From: an uncultured Opitutia bacterium
Lineage (GTDB): Bacteria; Verrucomicrobiota; Verrucomicrobiia; Opitutales; Opitutaceae
Direction of reading: 5' to 3'
Length of the DNA: 64,000 nt
Assembly: GCA_903840415.1 (NCBI GenBank)
Contig: CAIMFY010000063.1
Location: 41,415 to 105,414, forward strand
Part shown: positions 27,648 through 35,836 of the stretch, piece by piece
How the letters are laid out: the number at the start of each line of letters is the position of its first letter
Position numbering within the stretch: the stretch's first letter is position 1
Position numbers and translations under genes: made by a program
Notes under the pieces: model-generated
The model's input: only the letters and a program-made list of their open reading frames with translations
The model's database searches: none
Told to the model about the DNA's origin: nothing

Positions 27648-29357
27648 TCAGAGCTTGGCGCGCTGGGCGGCAACCTGTGCGGCCGTCGTCTCGGGCACGG
27701 ACGGCGCGAAGTTTTTGCGGAGATAATTAATCAGGCTCGCGAGGTCGGCGTCGGTGTAAACGGCGCCGAAGGGCGGCATGACGTTGCCGAATTTTTCGCG
27801 GTCGGCGGGAAGCACGAGGGCCGGGCCTTTCAGGATGACGTTGATGAGGCGATCGGTGTCGCCGGCGACGACGGCGCTGGTGGTGAGCGCGGGCTGCATC
27901 GAGGGCACGCCACTGCCATTGGGCATGTGGCACGCAGCGCAGACGGCGGCGTAGATTTTGCCGCCGGGCGTGTCGGCGCCGATCGCGCCGTAGGTTTGCG
28001 GTGCGACGAGAGTCGCGTGCGCGCCGGCGCGTGGCGTCAAATCGCCGGTGTAGATGACGCGCCAGATGCGGCCGCGTTCGGTTTCGCTGATGTAGAGCGA
28101 GCCATCGGGACCGACGGCGACACCGGACGGGCGATAACGGGCGTCGCGGGTGTTGGTGAAATAATCGACGCCAGGAAAACCCGTGGCGAATTCCTCGTAG
28201 TTGCCCTCGCCGGACGCGGTCTTTCCGATCGGCAGGCCATCGGGGCCGAAGGGAATGAAGACGACCTTGTAGCCGGCCTGTGGACGCGGGGCGCGGTTCC
28301 ACGAGCCGTGAAACGCGAGGAACATGCCGCCGCGATATTTCTCGGGAAATTGTGTGCCGGAGTAGAGGCACATCTGGAGCGGCGCCCAGTGCGCGGGAAA
28401 CGCGATCAGCGGTTTGTCGAACGCGGGGTTGTCGTCGTGCGTGCGGCCGTCGCCGCCATATTCGGGGCCGCGCATCCGCGCCTTCTTAATCGGGTCCCAA
28501 TAACTGAAGGGCCAGCCGAGGTTTGTGTCCTGTTTCAGGAGATGAAATTCCTCGGCGACGCGCTCGGCGTTGTCGAGGGCGTCGTAGTGCGCGGGATCGA
28601 TGTCGTTCATCCCGTCGCGGCCCATCATCGTCATGAAGAAATTCTTCGACGCCGGCTGCCACACGAGCGCGAGACAGTGGCGGTGGCCGGTGGAGAAGCG
28701 CACGCCGTCCGCCTGAGTTTGGTTGAGCTTGTTCGGATCGTAGCGCCAGAAGCCGCCGTAGGTTTGTTGAAACGTGGCGACTTCCGCGTCGCTGAAACCT
28801 TTCGCGCCGAACTGGCGGTCGGGTTTGCTGTAGACGTTATAGGGCGAGCCGACCTCGACGATCATCCCGCCGCTCTCGTCGAAGGCGAAGGCTTTCTGGG
28901 CGTGGTCACGCTCGGCGGGCAGGTCGTGGATCACGACTTCGACGGGCGTCGAGGGCACGAGATCGCCAGGGATATATTTTTGCCGGTAGACGGCGGTGCG
29001 GCTCGAATGGTAAAGGTAGCCGTCGTGAAACATGATGTGCGTGCCGCCGTCGCCGGGCCCGAACTCCTCGATCTGATCCGCGCGGCCGTCGCCGTTGGTG
29101 TCGCGCAGTGCCCAGATTTTTCCCTGCTGTCCCTTCGCGTAGACGTCGCCGTTCGGCGCGACGACGAGGAAGCGAAGTTTTTCAGGGGAGTTGCCGACTT
29201 TTTTGCCGACGACGAGGTTGTCGGCGAAGACGAGCGCACGGAAGCCGGGTGGGAGCGTGATGCCGCCATCGTCGGCATCGGGCGCGGGCAGCGCACCGCG
29301 GACGAACGGGGCGGCCAGCAACACGGTGAGGGCAAGCGGGAGGAGGGAGCGTTTCAT
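27648..29357 (-). CDS. Secreted PQQ-type sugar dehydrogenase fused to cytochrome c
   Basis: 569 residues with a signal peptide (LLPLALTVLLAAPFVRG). A six-bladed propeller of the soluble glucose/sorbosone dehydrogenase type follows: LPPGFRALVFADNL, STGHRHCLALVW, AFHGSWNRAP and RPSGVAVGPDGSLYISE. A C-terminal class I cytochrome c domain has the haem site CAACH (about residue 458-470) and an axial Met in VMPPFGAVYTDAD. Electrons from sugar or sorbosone-like oxidation would pass directly to the fused haem. The start at 29357 is set by the signal peptide. It lies 116 bases upstream of msrP on the same strand. Confidence 0.9.
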   Translation of the reverse strand: MKRSLLPLALTVLLAAPFVRGALPAPDADDGGITLPPGFRALVFADNLVVGKKVGNSPEKLRFLVVAPNGDVYAKGQQGKIWALRDTNGDGRADQIEEFGPGDGGTHIMFHDGYLYHSSRTAVYRQKYIPGDLVPSTPVEVVIHDLPAERDHAQKAFAFDESGGMIVEVGSPYNVYSKPDRQFGAKGFSDAEVATFQQTYGGFWRYDPNKLNQTQADGVRFSTGHRHCLALVWQPASKNFFMTMMGRDGMNDIDPAHYDALDNAERVAEEFHLLKQDTNLGWPFSYWDPIKKARMRGPEYGGDGRTHDDNPAFDKPLIAFPAHWAPLQMCLYSGTQFPEKYRGGMFLAFHGSWNRAPRPQAGYKVVFIPFGPDGLPIGKTASGEGNYEEFATGFPGVDYFTNTRDARYRPSGVAVGPDGSLYISETERGRIWRVIYTGDLTPRAGAHATLVAPQTYGAIGADTPGGKIYAAVCAACHMPNGSGVPSMQPALTTSAVVAGDTDRLINVILKGPALVLPADREKFGNVMPPFGAVYTDADLASLINYLRKNFAPSVPETTAAQVAAQRAKL

Positions 29358-29529
29358 GGGGATCGGGGAAAGCGAAGTGCGGAACGTGGGCAATATGTTC
29401 GGGGGCGCAAGTGGGGGCGCGTTCAGCTCGTTTGGTGGGGGAGGGGACGACCGCCGCGCGATTTGTCTCGGCAAGCGTGCCGGCATTTGGGATGGCTTCC
29501 CGGTTCAGCGCAAAATCGAAATCACACTT

Positions 29530-31122
29530 ATGTCAGTCTGGGAATACAAGGTCATCAGCAGCGGCAAGGGCGGATTCGCCACGCCGGCCATGCTGGAAAA
29601 ATTTCTTGGTGAGCTGGGTCGCGACGAATGGGAAATCATCCATTACCAGTCGGCGCCGGACAACTCGCTCGCCTTCTCCGGCCTCGCGCGGCGCCCGACG
29701 CAGCGCGATTGGACGCTGGAGGACGCCGTCGCGGCCGCGGCCCGCGCGGAAACGGAAAAACTCCGGGCGGAATTTGCCGCGAAATTCGAAGCCGCCACGA
29801 AGACCGCCACTGGCGGCGAAGAGAAGGCGCCCGCCAGCTTTCTCGAGGAGAAATCGGCGCCCGACGACGGGTTCCGCAAGCTCGTCGACACCTCCCGCGA
29901 CGACGATCCGGAGGTCGAGGACGAAGGGAAGGACGACTGGGACAAGCTCACCGCCGCCGAAACGGACGAGTTACCGACGTTTTTCGATGCCATCAAGCCG
30001 CACCTCCGCCGCAACCAGCGCGGCCCCGGCATGAGCGTGGGCGTCGATTACCTCGCGAAAAAATGGGACCAGTCCGAGGACGACTTGAAAGGCGCGCTCA
30101 TCGAGTGCGGTTTCGTGATGCCTGAGGACGAAGATTCGCCCGCCGTCCATCTCGAATTTGATGGCGATCTTTATTGGCTGAACATCAACCGCCGCGGCGA
30201 ACTTTGGATCAACACGAAGGAAAAACCGCGTCCGGTGTTTCGCGCGGTGAAGGGCACGCGCATCGAAACCGCTGAAGAGCCGAAGGCGCCGGAAAATACC
30301 CCGACGGAGCCGGCGGCAAAACCCACGTTCGAGCCCCGCGCCAGGCGGGAGGAAAAGCCAGCGGCAGACCTCGCGCCGGCCACGCCAGGCGCGCCGTTGC
30401 CCACGGGCACGGAATTGCTCGCCAAGATCGAGCCGCTGATGCGCCGAAACCGCCGCGGGCCGGGCGGCTCGGGCAGCACGAGTTTTCTCTCTCGTGCGCT
30501 GAAATGCGCCGAGGTCGATCTCATGGCGGGGTTTGCCGCGCTCGGACTCGTCTTGCCCGCCGATCCCAAGGGTCAGCCAGTCTTCGTTGAAATCGGCACC
30601 GACCTCTGGTGGCTGAATCAGGATTCGCGCGGTGGCGTGTGGATTAACGGCCGCGAAAAGAAAGAGGGCGAAACCATCGCTTCCGCGAGTGCCGCCGAGA
30701 AGCCCGCCGCACCGATCGTCGAACCGGTCGCCGAACCTTTGGCGCCGGCTCCCGTCGAAATCGAAAATCCAAAATCTGAAATCCAAAATCCTCCGAGCCC
30801 GCTCGCTGCCCTGCGTCTCATCCTCAAGGAAACGAGAACCGGTGGCGTCGCCGGCAATGTGGAGCGGCTCGCCGAAGAAATCGGCCAGCCCGCCGATCAG
30901 TTGATCGCGGCGCTCGTCGGTGCCGGACTCAAAGTGCCGGAAAAGTCCCGCGAGAAACCCGTGTTTGTCGAGCACGCCGGAGAAATTTTTTGGTTCAATA
31001 AGAACCCGAAAGACGAACTCTGGCTCAACGCCAAGGCTTCGAAATTCGCTGACAAGAAAGACGGCGACGCTTCCGAGGGTGAAAAGTCGCGGCGGCCACG
31101 TTCGAAAAAGAAAGCGGAGTAA
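29530..31122 (+). CDS. Protein with DUF4177-like N-terminus and three copies of an unrecognised WLN/WIN domain
   Basis: 530 residues, no signal peptide. The first 45 residues (MSVWEYKVISSGKGG; LGELGRDEWEIIHYQ) look like the small DUF4177 fold. A charged helix follows. Then three copies of a roughly 85-residue unit occur, near 155-240, 295-378 and 418-500. Copies one and two open with RRN.RGPG. All have a helical part (DLKGALIECGFVMP; DLMAGFAALGLVLP; QLIAALVGAGLKVP), then a hairpin ending in W-[LF]-N...[LV]-W-[IL]-N. The pattern suggests a winged-helix-like module, but no function is assigned. Linkers are Pro/Glu/Ala rich; the last holds a heptanucleotide array. The tail is basic (RRPRSKKKAE). 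Confidence 0.78.
   Translation: MSVWEYKVISSGKGGFATPAMLEKFLGELGRDEWEIIHYQSAPDNSLAFSGLARRPTQRDWTLEDAVAAAARAETEKLRAEFAAKFEAATKTATGGEEKAPASFLEEKSAPDDGFRKLVDTSRDDDPEVEDEGKDDWDKLTAAETDELPTFFDAIKPHLRRNQRGPGMSVGVDYLAKKWDQSEDDLKGALIECGFVMPEDEDSPAVHLEFDGDLYWLNINRRGELWINTKEKPRPVFRAVKGTRIETAEEPKAPENTPTEPAAKPTFEPRARREEKPAADLAPATPGAPLPTGTELLAKIEPLMRRNRRGPGGSGSTSFLSRALKCAEVDLMAGFAALGLVLPADPKGQPVFVEIGTDLWWLNQDSRGGVWINGREKKEGETIASASAAEKPAAPIVEPVAEPLAPAPVEIENPKSEIQNPPSPLAALRLILKETRTGGVAGNVERLAEEIGQPADQLIAALVGAGLKVPEKSREKPVFVEHAGEIFWFNKNPKDELWLNAKASKFADKKDGDASEGEKSRRPRSKKKAE
30757..30791 (+). repeat. Degenerate 7-nt tandem array (five units of RAAATCN)
   Basis: Units are GAAATCG, AAAATCC, AAAATCT, GAAATCC, AAAATCC. 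The array is AT-rich against a GC-rich background and is read through in frame as IENPKSEIQNP inside a linker of the surrounding protein. It resembles the short tandem heptanucleotide repeats known from cyanobacteria and other bacteria. Confidence 0.85.
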
Positions 31123-31145
31123 GCGGACATCGGTCGCAAACTGAG

Positions 31146-31526
31146 TTGGCTCTGACTTCGCCCGCTGCCATCGTGCGCCCGAACAAAAAGAAATTCGAGA
31201 TCACGCAGCTCGACGCCGTCCCCGCCGTGAAGTGTCCGTGCGGGTTTTCGCAGCGCGCGTTTGTCGGGCCCGACAATCCGGTCGCGACGATTCACCTAGT
31301 CGACATCCAAACCGACGCGCAGACGCACTACCACAAGAAGCTCACGGAAATTTACCTGATTCTCGACGGTGAAGGCTTCATGGAACTCGACGGTGAACTG
31401 CACCCGGTCAAGCCGATGACCACGATCTTGATCCAGCCCGGCTGCCGCCACCGCGCCGTCGGCAGAATGAAGATCGTGAACATTCCGGTGCCGGCGTTCG
31501 ACCCGCACGACGAGTGGTTCGATTGA
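31146..31526 (+). CDS. Single-domain cupin protein
   Basis: 126 residues from TTG 31146, or 117 from GTG 31173; there is no early ATG. The cupin core is complete: THYHKKLTEIYLILDGEGFMELDGE supplies the first motif with two His and a Glu, and PMTTILIQPGCRHRAVG the second with a His. This suggests a metal-binding sugar-isomerase or sensor type of cupin; the substrate is unknown. It is 23 bases downstream of the three-domain protein. Its last 72 bases recur, decayed, at 33738-33800 and 35639-35710. Confidence 0.82.
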   Translation: MALTSPAAIVRPNKKKFEITQLDAVPAVKCPCGFSQRAFVGPDNPVATIHLVDIQTDAQTHYHKKLTEIYLILDGEGFMELDGELHPVKPMTTILIQPGCRHRAVGRMKIVNIPVPAFDPHDEWFD

Positions 31527-31705
31527 TTGCTGGTGGACTCAGTTTGTCCGAAGCACCGCCGCTTTTGCCCTGTTTCAAGACCGCGTTTCCTCTTGGGCGC
31601 CACGCGGTCTCCGAACTGCTTTATGTGAGCCTGCCTCTATTCGGTTGGTTCGAGCAGGGCGAAACGTGATTGATCGGTGAAGTCGCTGCGTGTTGGCTGG
31701 AACCC

Positions 31706-32203
31706 ATGGGCTACCTTAAAACGGTGCTGACTTACGACCGACCTTCGGAGGCGGAAGTGGACAAGGCGTTTTTGGAGTCTCGCGGTTTTGCGGTCTGCTT
31801 GTTGAACGGGGAGACGACTCGTAATGAACTGGGTGCACCTTTCTACATTCAACTCCAAGTGAATGCGGACGATTTCGAAGCGGCCTGGAACGCCTTGCGC
31901 GCGACCAACACGCAGCGTTTTGGCTCCCCATTCCGAGTAGATGAGATCGATCAGACGCTGAAGCGTTCGGCAGTTTTCTTTTTCGCCGCCGCGATTCCCG
32001 CGGGCCTCGTTGCCTATTGGCTGATGCCTTCGATCCGAGGAGGAGCGATGCCTCCCGCCACAAGGGGATGGCCGGTGTTGGGGCACGGCTGGATTACTCC
32101 CGATATGCGTGTCGTCGTCGCGATTTTGGTCGCGATCCTCGCCGGGGTCGCATCGGCAACGTTCGCAGCGAGAACGATGCGCCATGCCAAGGTGATCGGA
32201 TAG
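31706..32203 (+). CDS. DUF2007-like protein with two membrane helices
   Basis: 165 residues. The first 75 fit the DUF2007 'putative signal transducing protein' fold: LKTVLTYDRPSEAEVDKAFL, SRGFAVCLLNGE, IQLQVNADDFEAAWNAL. Two hydrophobic segments follow (AVFFFAAAIPAGLVAYWLM and VVVAILVAILAGVASATFAA), so it is probably an inner-membrane protein with a cytoplasmic head. No function is known to me. The start at 31706 is chosen because it opens the conserved domain; the frame runs further upstream. The 179 bases before it show no gene. Confidence 0.72.
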   Translation: MGYLKTVLTYDRPSEAEVDKAFLESRGFAVCLLNGETTRNELGAPFYIQLQVNADDFEAAWNALRATNTQRFGSPFRVDEIDQTLKRSAVFFFAAAIPAGLVAYWLMPSIRGGAMPPATRGWPVLGHGWITPDMRVVVAILVAILAGVASATFAARTMRHAKVIG

Positions 32204-32401
32204 ATCCGGCAAACATCAGGCTCGAAGGATCCCCTGTTTAGCGGCTTCGCTGCATGTTTTACACTTCATGCCTTTTGGGCTCGCGGCGTTTCTCCAACAC
32301 CAACGACCTCTGGCTTCGATCACATTACGCAGAGTCCTGATTCCAGATTTAGGCCAATCGGGGTGGGGAAAGAAACGTGCCAGGGGATCTCGGCGCGGAG
32401 A

Positions 32402-32980
32402 TCAGCGCGGTGCAGCGTCCCAGCGAGCCAACATCGATGAAGTGCCGGCGACAGGCATGAACAGAACGACGCCGGCACCGGACTGCCGCACCTGCGTGTA
32501 GAGCGCGTGATCGCTGCCGATCTGGAGGCGCGCGCTCCTCGTCGAGGCCACGGCTCCGAATTTATCGAGTTTGTCTGATACTGGAATCGATTTTACCACC
32601 AGCGCCCCCGTCACACGATCAAACTCAGTGTCGAACGTGTCAGTGAGGATAGCTGCACCGCCCTGAAACCCGGTAAAGGTGAGCCGACCAGAATCGGAAA
32701 GGTGCAATTCACAACGGTCGAGTTGGGGTTGATGTCTGCTCAAGAAGCGGCCTGGAAAAAACAGATCGACCAGCGTCCAGCTGACCACTTTGCCGTCGCT
32801 GCGGACGACTTGGCCATTGGCGAAATACTGACCGTTCACATTGGCGCGCTCAGTGGTCTTTGTCGACATCGCCTGACGCCAGGCCGCTGGCACTTGATCT
32901 TCGTCCACCGACTTGATGGAGACGCAGGAAATGCTGAGCATTCCTGCGGCGAGCATTGCGACGATCGTAGGCAATTTCAT
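32402..32980 (-). CDS. Putative lipoprotein, function unknown
   Basis: 192 residues. The N-terminus MKLPTIVAMLAAGMLSISC is a lipoprotein signal with lipobox LSIS/C. The mature part has GQYFANGQVV, LVDLFFPGRF, CELHLSDSGRLTFTGF and GALVVKSIPVSD, and looks mostly beta. Codon use is a little less GC-rich than the neighbours. No family recognised. The 198 bases between it and the convergent DUF2007-like gene are empty as far as I see. Confidence 0.7.
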   Translation of the reverse strand: MKLPTIVAMLAAGMLSISCVSIKSVDEDQVPAAWRQAMSTKTTERANVNGQYFANGQVVRSDGKVVSWTLVDLFFPGRFLSRHQPQLDRCELHLSDSGRLTFTGFQGGAAILTDTFDTEFDRVTGALVVKSIPVSDKLDKFGAVASTRSARLQIGSDHALYTQVRQSGAGVVLFMPVAGTSSMLARWDAAPR

Positions 32981-33116
32981 AACGCTAACATTGCGCATGC
33001 ACCGACTTATGCGAGCCCGGGCTCTTGCCACTCAGGTGAACGTGGCAATCACACAACAACTTAACCGCGAATTTCGCCTATGCCTGATCCAAGCTCGGGG
33101 AAACATCCCCGCTTCC

Positions 33117-33488
33117 TCACGCGGCTTTCGAGGCATTACCCATGACCAATCGGCGGATGTGTTCACGCAAATCATTGAGCGTCGCAATGCTCGCGAGTTC
33201 CGTGTCATTGATATCGATGTCGAACAGGCTTTCAGCCGCGAACACCAGATCCATCATCGTCAAAGAATCGCAGCCAAGGTCTTCAACCAGTCGGGTGGAT
33301 CCAGGCAGCACGGCAAGCGGGGTCGTTGGTTTCTTCGCCAAATAGAACTGCAACACTCCCAGAACCACAACATCGAGGCTCTTCTGTGCGCCGGTCTCGG
33401 CAAAGCCTACATAAGCAGCGGTGACTTCCGGAGGGAAGCCCACCAGAGTTTCTTGGAGGCGTTTTTGGGTGACGGCGGCGTTAAGCAT
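33117..33488 (-). CDS. Stand-alone acyl carrier protein-like protein with N-terminal extension
   Basis: 123 residues. The C-terminal 80 are an acyl carrier protein: the phosphopantetheine Ser is in LGCDSLTMMDLVFAAES, followed by the acidic helix FDIDINDTEL and DLREHIRRLV. The first 45 residues (MLNAAVTQKRLQETL...) are an extension beyond a normal ACP. No fatty-acid or polyketide gene lies nearby, so its partner enzymes are unknown. The ATG at 33488 has AAGGTGG about ten bases upstream. A 23-bp near-palindrome lies about 140 bases upstream. Confidence 0.78.
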   Translation of the reverse strand: MLNAAVTQKRLQETLVGFPPEVTAAYVGFAETGAQKSLDVVVLGVLQFYLAKKPTTPLAVLPGSTRLVEDLGCDSLTMMDLVFAAESLFDIDINDTELASIATLNDLREHIRRLVMGNASKAA

Positions 33489-33629
33489 ACTGGGTAAGCC
33501 ACCTTGTGCGGGGGTCGAGTTGGGCAAATAGTCTTCGAAATTTTGCCCAAGCGTCCACCTCCACACTCGGAGCTTGATGGGAGCATACACGAGACCGTGC
33601 GGCGCTGTATGCCGGGCTGATCGGAACTT

Positions 33630-33652
33630 TGATGTAGGGAAATTACCTACAT
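33630..33652. promoter_or_regulatory. 23-bp near-perfect palindrome, operator-like
   Basis: GATGTAGG and CCTACATC flank a 7-base centre (GAAATTA); 10 of 11 base pairs of the dyad are symmetrical. It lies in the 329-base gene-free stretch 33489-33817, upstream of the acyl carrier protein gene on the minus strand. The size and AT-rich centre are typical of a dimeric repressor or activator site. No T tract follows on either strand, so a terminator is unlikely. Confidence 0.55.
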
Positions 33653-33737
33653 CGCGGAAAGTCAGCCACCTTGGCCTGTGGCCGCCGCACAGCGATTCAA
33701 CGAGAGATCTTTAAATGCCCTGCGGGGGCTGGATGTC

Positions 33738-33800
33738 GATCTGGAACATCCCCGTGCCGTCGTGCCGTCGTTCGACCCGTGCGGCGAGTGGTTCGGCTGA
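33738..33800 (+). pseudogene. Decayed copy of the cupin gene 3' end (remnant B)
   Basis: The stretch repeats the end of the cupin gene at 31477-31526: GATC.TGAACATTCC, then TTCGACCCG and CGAGTGGTTCG up to a TGA. It has several substitutions and an 8-bp tandem duplication (TGCCGTCG twice, near 33756-33772) that breaks the frame. No start or upstream cupin sequence is left. It lies just downstream of the beta-helix gene stop. Confidence 0.7.
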
Positions 33801-33817
33801 GGCGAGCCGGAACGGCT

Positions 33818-35554
33818 TCAGTCATTGTTTTCGACGAGGGCGATCTTCGTCTCGATGACGGAGGCGCCCTGACCGTTGATCACGTGGGCAATGCCGCTGC
33901 CGTTATTGGGATTCAGGCGGAGCGTGACCATGTGGTGCAACTTCACCCCGGGCGCATGCGGCGTCTCGATCGCGTTGTCCAAAATCACGGGCGAACGACG
34001 GAAGACACAGTAGACGCCGAGCCCCCACGCTTCGTGGGTGGTGACCGTGTCGCTCACCTTGTAGGACGCAAAGCCGCGCGTGGTGCCGTTCATCCACGCC
34101 GCCTGCGTGGGTGGATCGTAGGGAATTTCGGATTGGTAGAGATAGACGCGGCCACCATCGCCGTTCCAGAGGGTCTGGTATTCCTGATTATGTTCGACGA
34201 AGAGACCGTAGAGGGTGACGTCGTCGCCGTTCACGATCAGGCCATTGGCGTTTTTATTGGCGTCCCACGCTGCGCCTTTGCCGTGATCGGCGCGCCAGAG
34301 CCAGAAATTGTCGCCGACGACGTGGCGGCTGTTAATGGTAAGAAAACAGTGGGTGACTCCGACGTTGGCGCCGCCCGCCCGGGCAAAAATATCGTAGAGA
34401 AAGATCGGATCCGCGGCGTGCGCGGCGGTGCAAGGCGGTTCGCCGATTTGCAGCAGCGTATCGGAATTCACCGGACCGGCTTCGAACAACAGGCCGCCGA
34501 TCTTCACGCCATCGACATCGCCGACGATCATCGCGGGCGTGCCTTGATCGGGGACGAGGGTCGGGTAACCGAGCCCGAGCACAATCGTGCCGGGACGGGC
34601 CACGTTGATGCTGGTATCGAGATGATAGATGCCGGGCGTGAAGAGGAGATTTTTGCCGGCGCCAAGGGCGGCATTCAGGCTCGCGGCATTGTCCCGCTCC
34701 GGATGCGCGAGATAAAACCGATCGATCGGCAAGGCCTGAACTGGCGTCGGCCGATCGCCCCACGTGATGCCCTGCGTGCCGGCGCGTGCGAGGTCGGGGA
34801 CCATGACGAAATAGCGGCCGTCGGCGTCGATGAAGAGATAGGGTTTCTCGCGGCTGATTGGCGTCTGCTCGACGACGGTGTAGGCGGGATCGGGCCATCG
34901 GCCGGGAGGCGGATTAGTGACGCCGACGAAAACCATGTTCCAGCTGCCACCGACCCACTTGCCCCACGCGGCATTGCGGGAGATCCATTGCTGCTGGGTG
35001 CCGGAGTTGATCCGGCCATCGATTTTGCAATCAGCGAGGAAGCCGCCGCTCGACCAGCCCTGGTCCGACAGGTTCAGGTCGCCCTTCACATGGACGCGGC
35101 GGAGGGCTGTAGCCTGCGAAACCGCCCAGACATTGATGTGGCCGTCCAGGGTAGGTGTAACGGCAAGGTTTTCGGCGCTGCGCCAGAAATTGCAGGTGGC
35201 GTTGTGGTTTCTCATCCAGTTGGCGTTCGAGCGGACTGCGCCGGTGATCGCGACGTCGTCGGGTGAGCGACCGAGGCCCAGGACCTGCGTGTAGAAGCCG
35301 ACCTGCACATCGAGGTGATAGGTTCCGGGCTTGAAGAAATAGGTGACGCGCTCGGGGCCGAACTGGCTGCTCTCCTGTCGGGCAAACACGGCGTCGAGCT
35401 GCGACTGGATTGTCGTCATCGAGGGATCGAAGATGAACACACGGGGTCCAAAATCCGGCGCGGGCTCGCGGGCGGTCGACGCGATGGGATCGGTTTCGGC
35501 GCGGGCAAGGGAAACGACCAAACTGAGCAAGAGGACGGTAGACGAAGCGTGCAT
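33818..35554 (-). CDS. Secreted beta-helix-like protein (family often labelled 'coagulation factor 5/8 type' or 'adenylyl cyclase')
   Basis: 578 residues with a signal peptide (VLLLSLVVSLARA). It begins with FGPRVFIFDPSM and continues with FFKPGTYHLDVQVGFYTQVLG, SGGFLADCKIDG, QQQWISRNAAWG and PISREKPYLFID. Later segments are GKNLLFTPGIYHLD and VFRRSPVILDNAIETP. Repeated short turns and strands imply a right-handed beta-helix with two homologous halves. I recall this as a family found in soil actinobacteria and others under misleading names; I know of no shown activity. A carbohydrate-active or surface role is a guess. It is flanked on both sides by remnants of the cupin gene 3' end. Confidence 0.75.
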   Translation of the reverse strand: MHASSTVLLLSLVVSLARAETDPIASTAREPAPDFGPRVFIFDPSMTTIQSQLDAVFARQESSQFGPERVTYFFKPGTYHLDVQVGFYTQVLGLGRSPDDVAITGAVRSNANWMRNHNATCNFWRSAENLAVTPTLDGHINVWAVSQATALRRVHVKGDLNLSDQGWSSGGFLADCKIDGRINSGTQQQWISRNAAWGKWVGGSWNMVFVGVTNPPPGRWPDPAYTVVEQTPISREKPYLFIDADGRYFVMVPDLARAGTQGITWGDRPTPVQALPIDRFYLAHPERDNAASLNAALGAGKNLLFTPGIYHLDTSINVARPGTIVLGLGYPTLVPDQGTPAMIVGDVDGVKIGGLLFEAGPVNSDTLLQIGEPPCTAAHAADPIFLYDIFARAGGANVGVTHCFLTINSRHVVGDNFWLWRADHGKGAAWDANKNANGLIVNGDDVTLYGLFVEHNQEYQTLWNGDGGRVYLYQSEIPYDPPTQAAWMNGTTRGFASYKVSDTVTTHEAWGLGVYCVFRRSPVILDNAIETPHAPGVKLHHMVTLRLNPNNGSGIAHVINGQGASVIETKIALVENND

Positions 35555-35638
35555 GAAGGGCCGGCTGGGTGCGAGCCGCGCGATCGATCGACCTCGATTT
35601 TTCGGTGATTCGCAAGACCAGCATGCGGAAATGATTCC

Positions 35639-35710
35639 ACCGTCGGTAGAATGAAAAGCGTGAACATTCCCGTGCTGGTTTTCGATCCGCACGACGAGTG
35701 GTTTGACTGA
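35639..35710 (+). pseudogene. Copy of the cupin gene 3' end (remnant C)
   Basis: By my count 61 of 72 bases match the last 72 bases of the cupin gene (31455-31526), without gaps. It would still read TVGRMKSVNIPV...FDPHDEWFD and end in TGA. The upstream part of the gene is missing. Most changes are third-position transitions, which suggests that the copy was under coding selection before it was truncated. Confidence 0.85.
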
Positions 35711-35836
35711 GGTGACGCTGGCGCTCGGTCGCGCCCGTTGTTTGACGATCGCAACTGGCGACGAAGATTGAACCTCGCGAGTCATGCGAGGGACGGCTTG
35801 CGCGATTGTGGTGAGCGTGGAAGTGTGCGGCGCTCC

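Noticed and set aside
33738..35710. The flanking cupin remnants as ends of an insertion sequence
   Set aside because: They are direct, unequal and end in a stop codon of a gene; there is no transposase or terminal inverted repeat.
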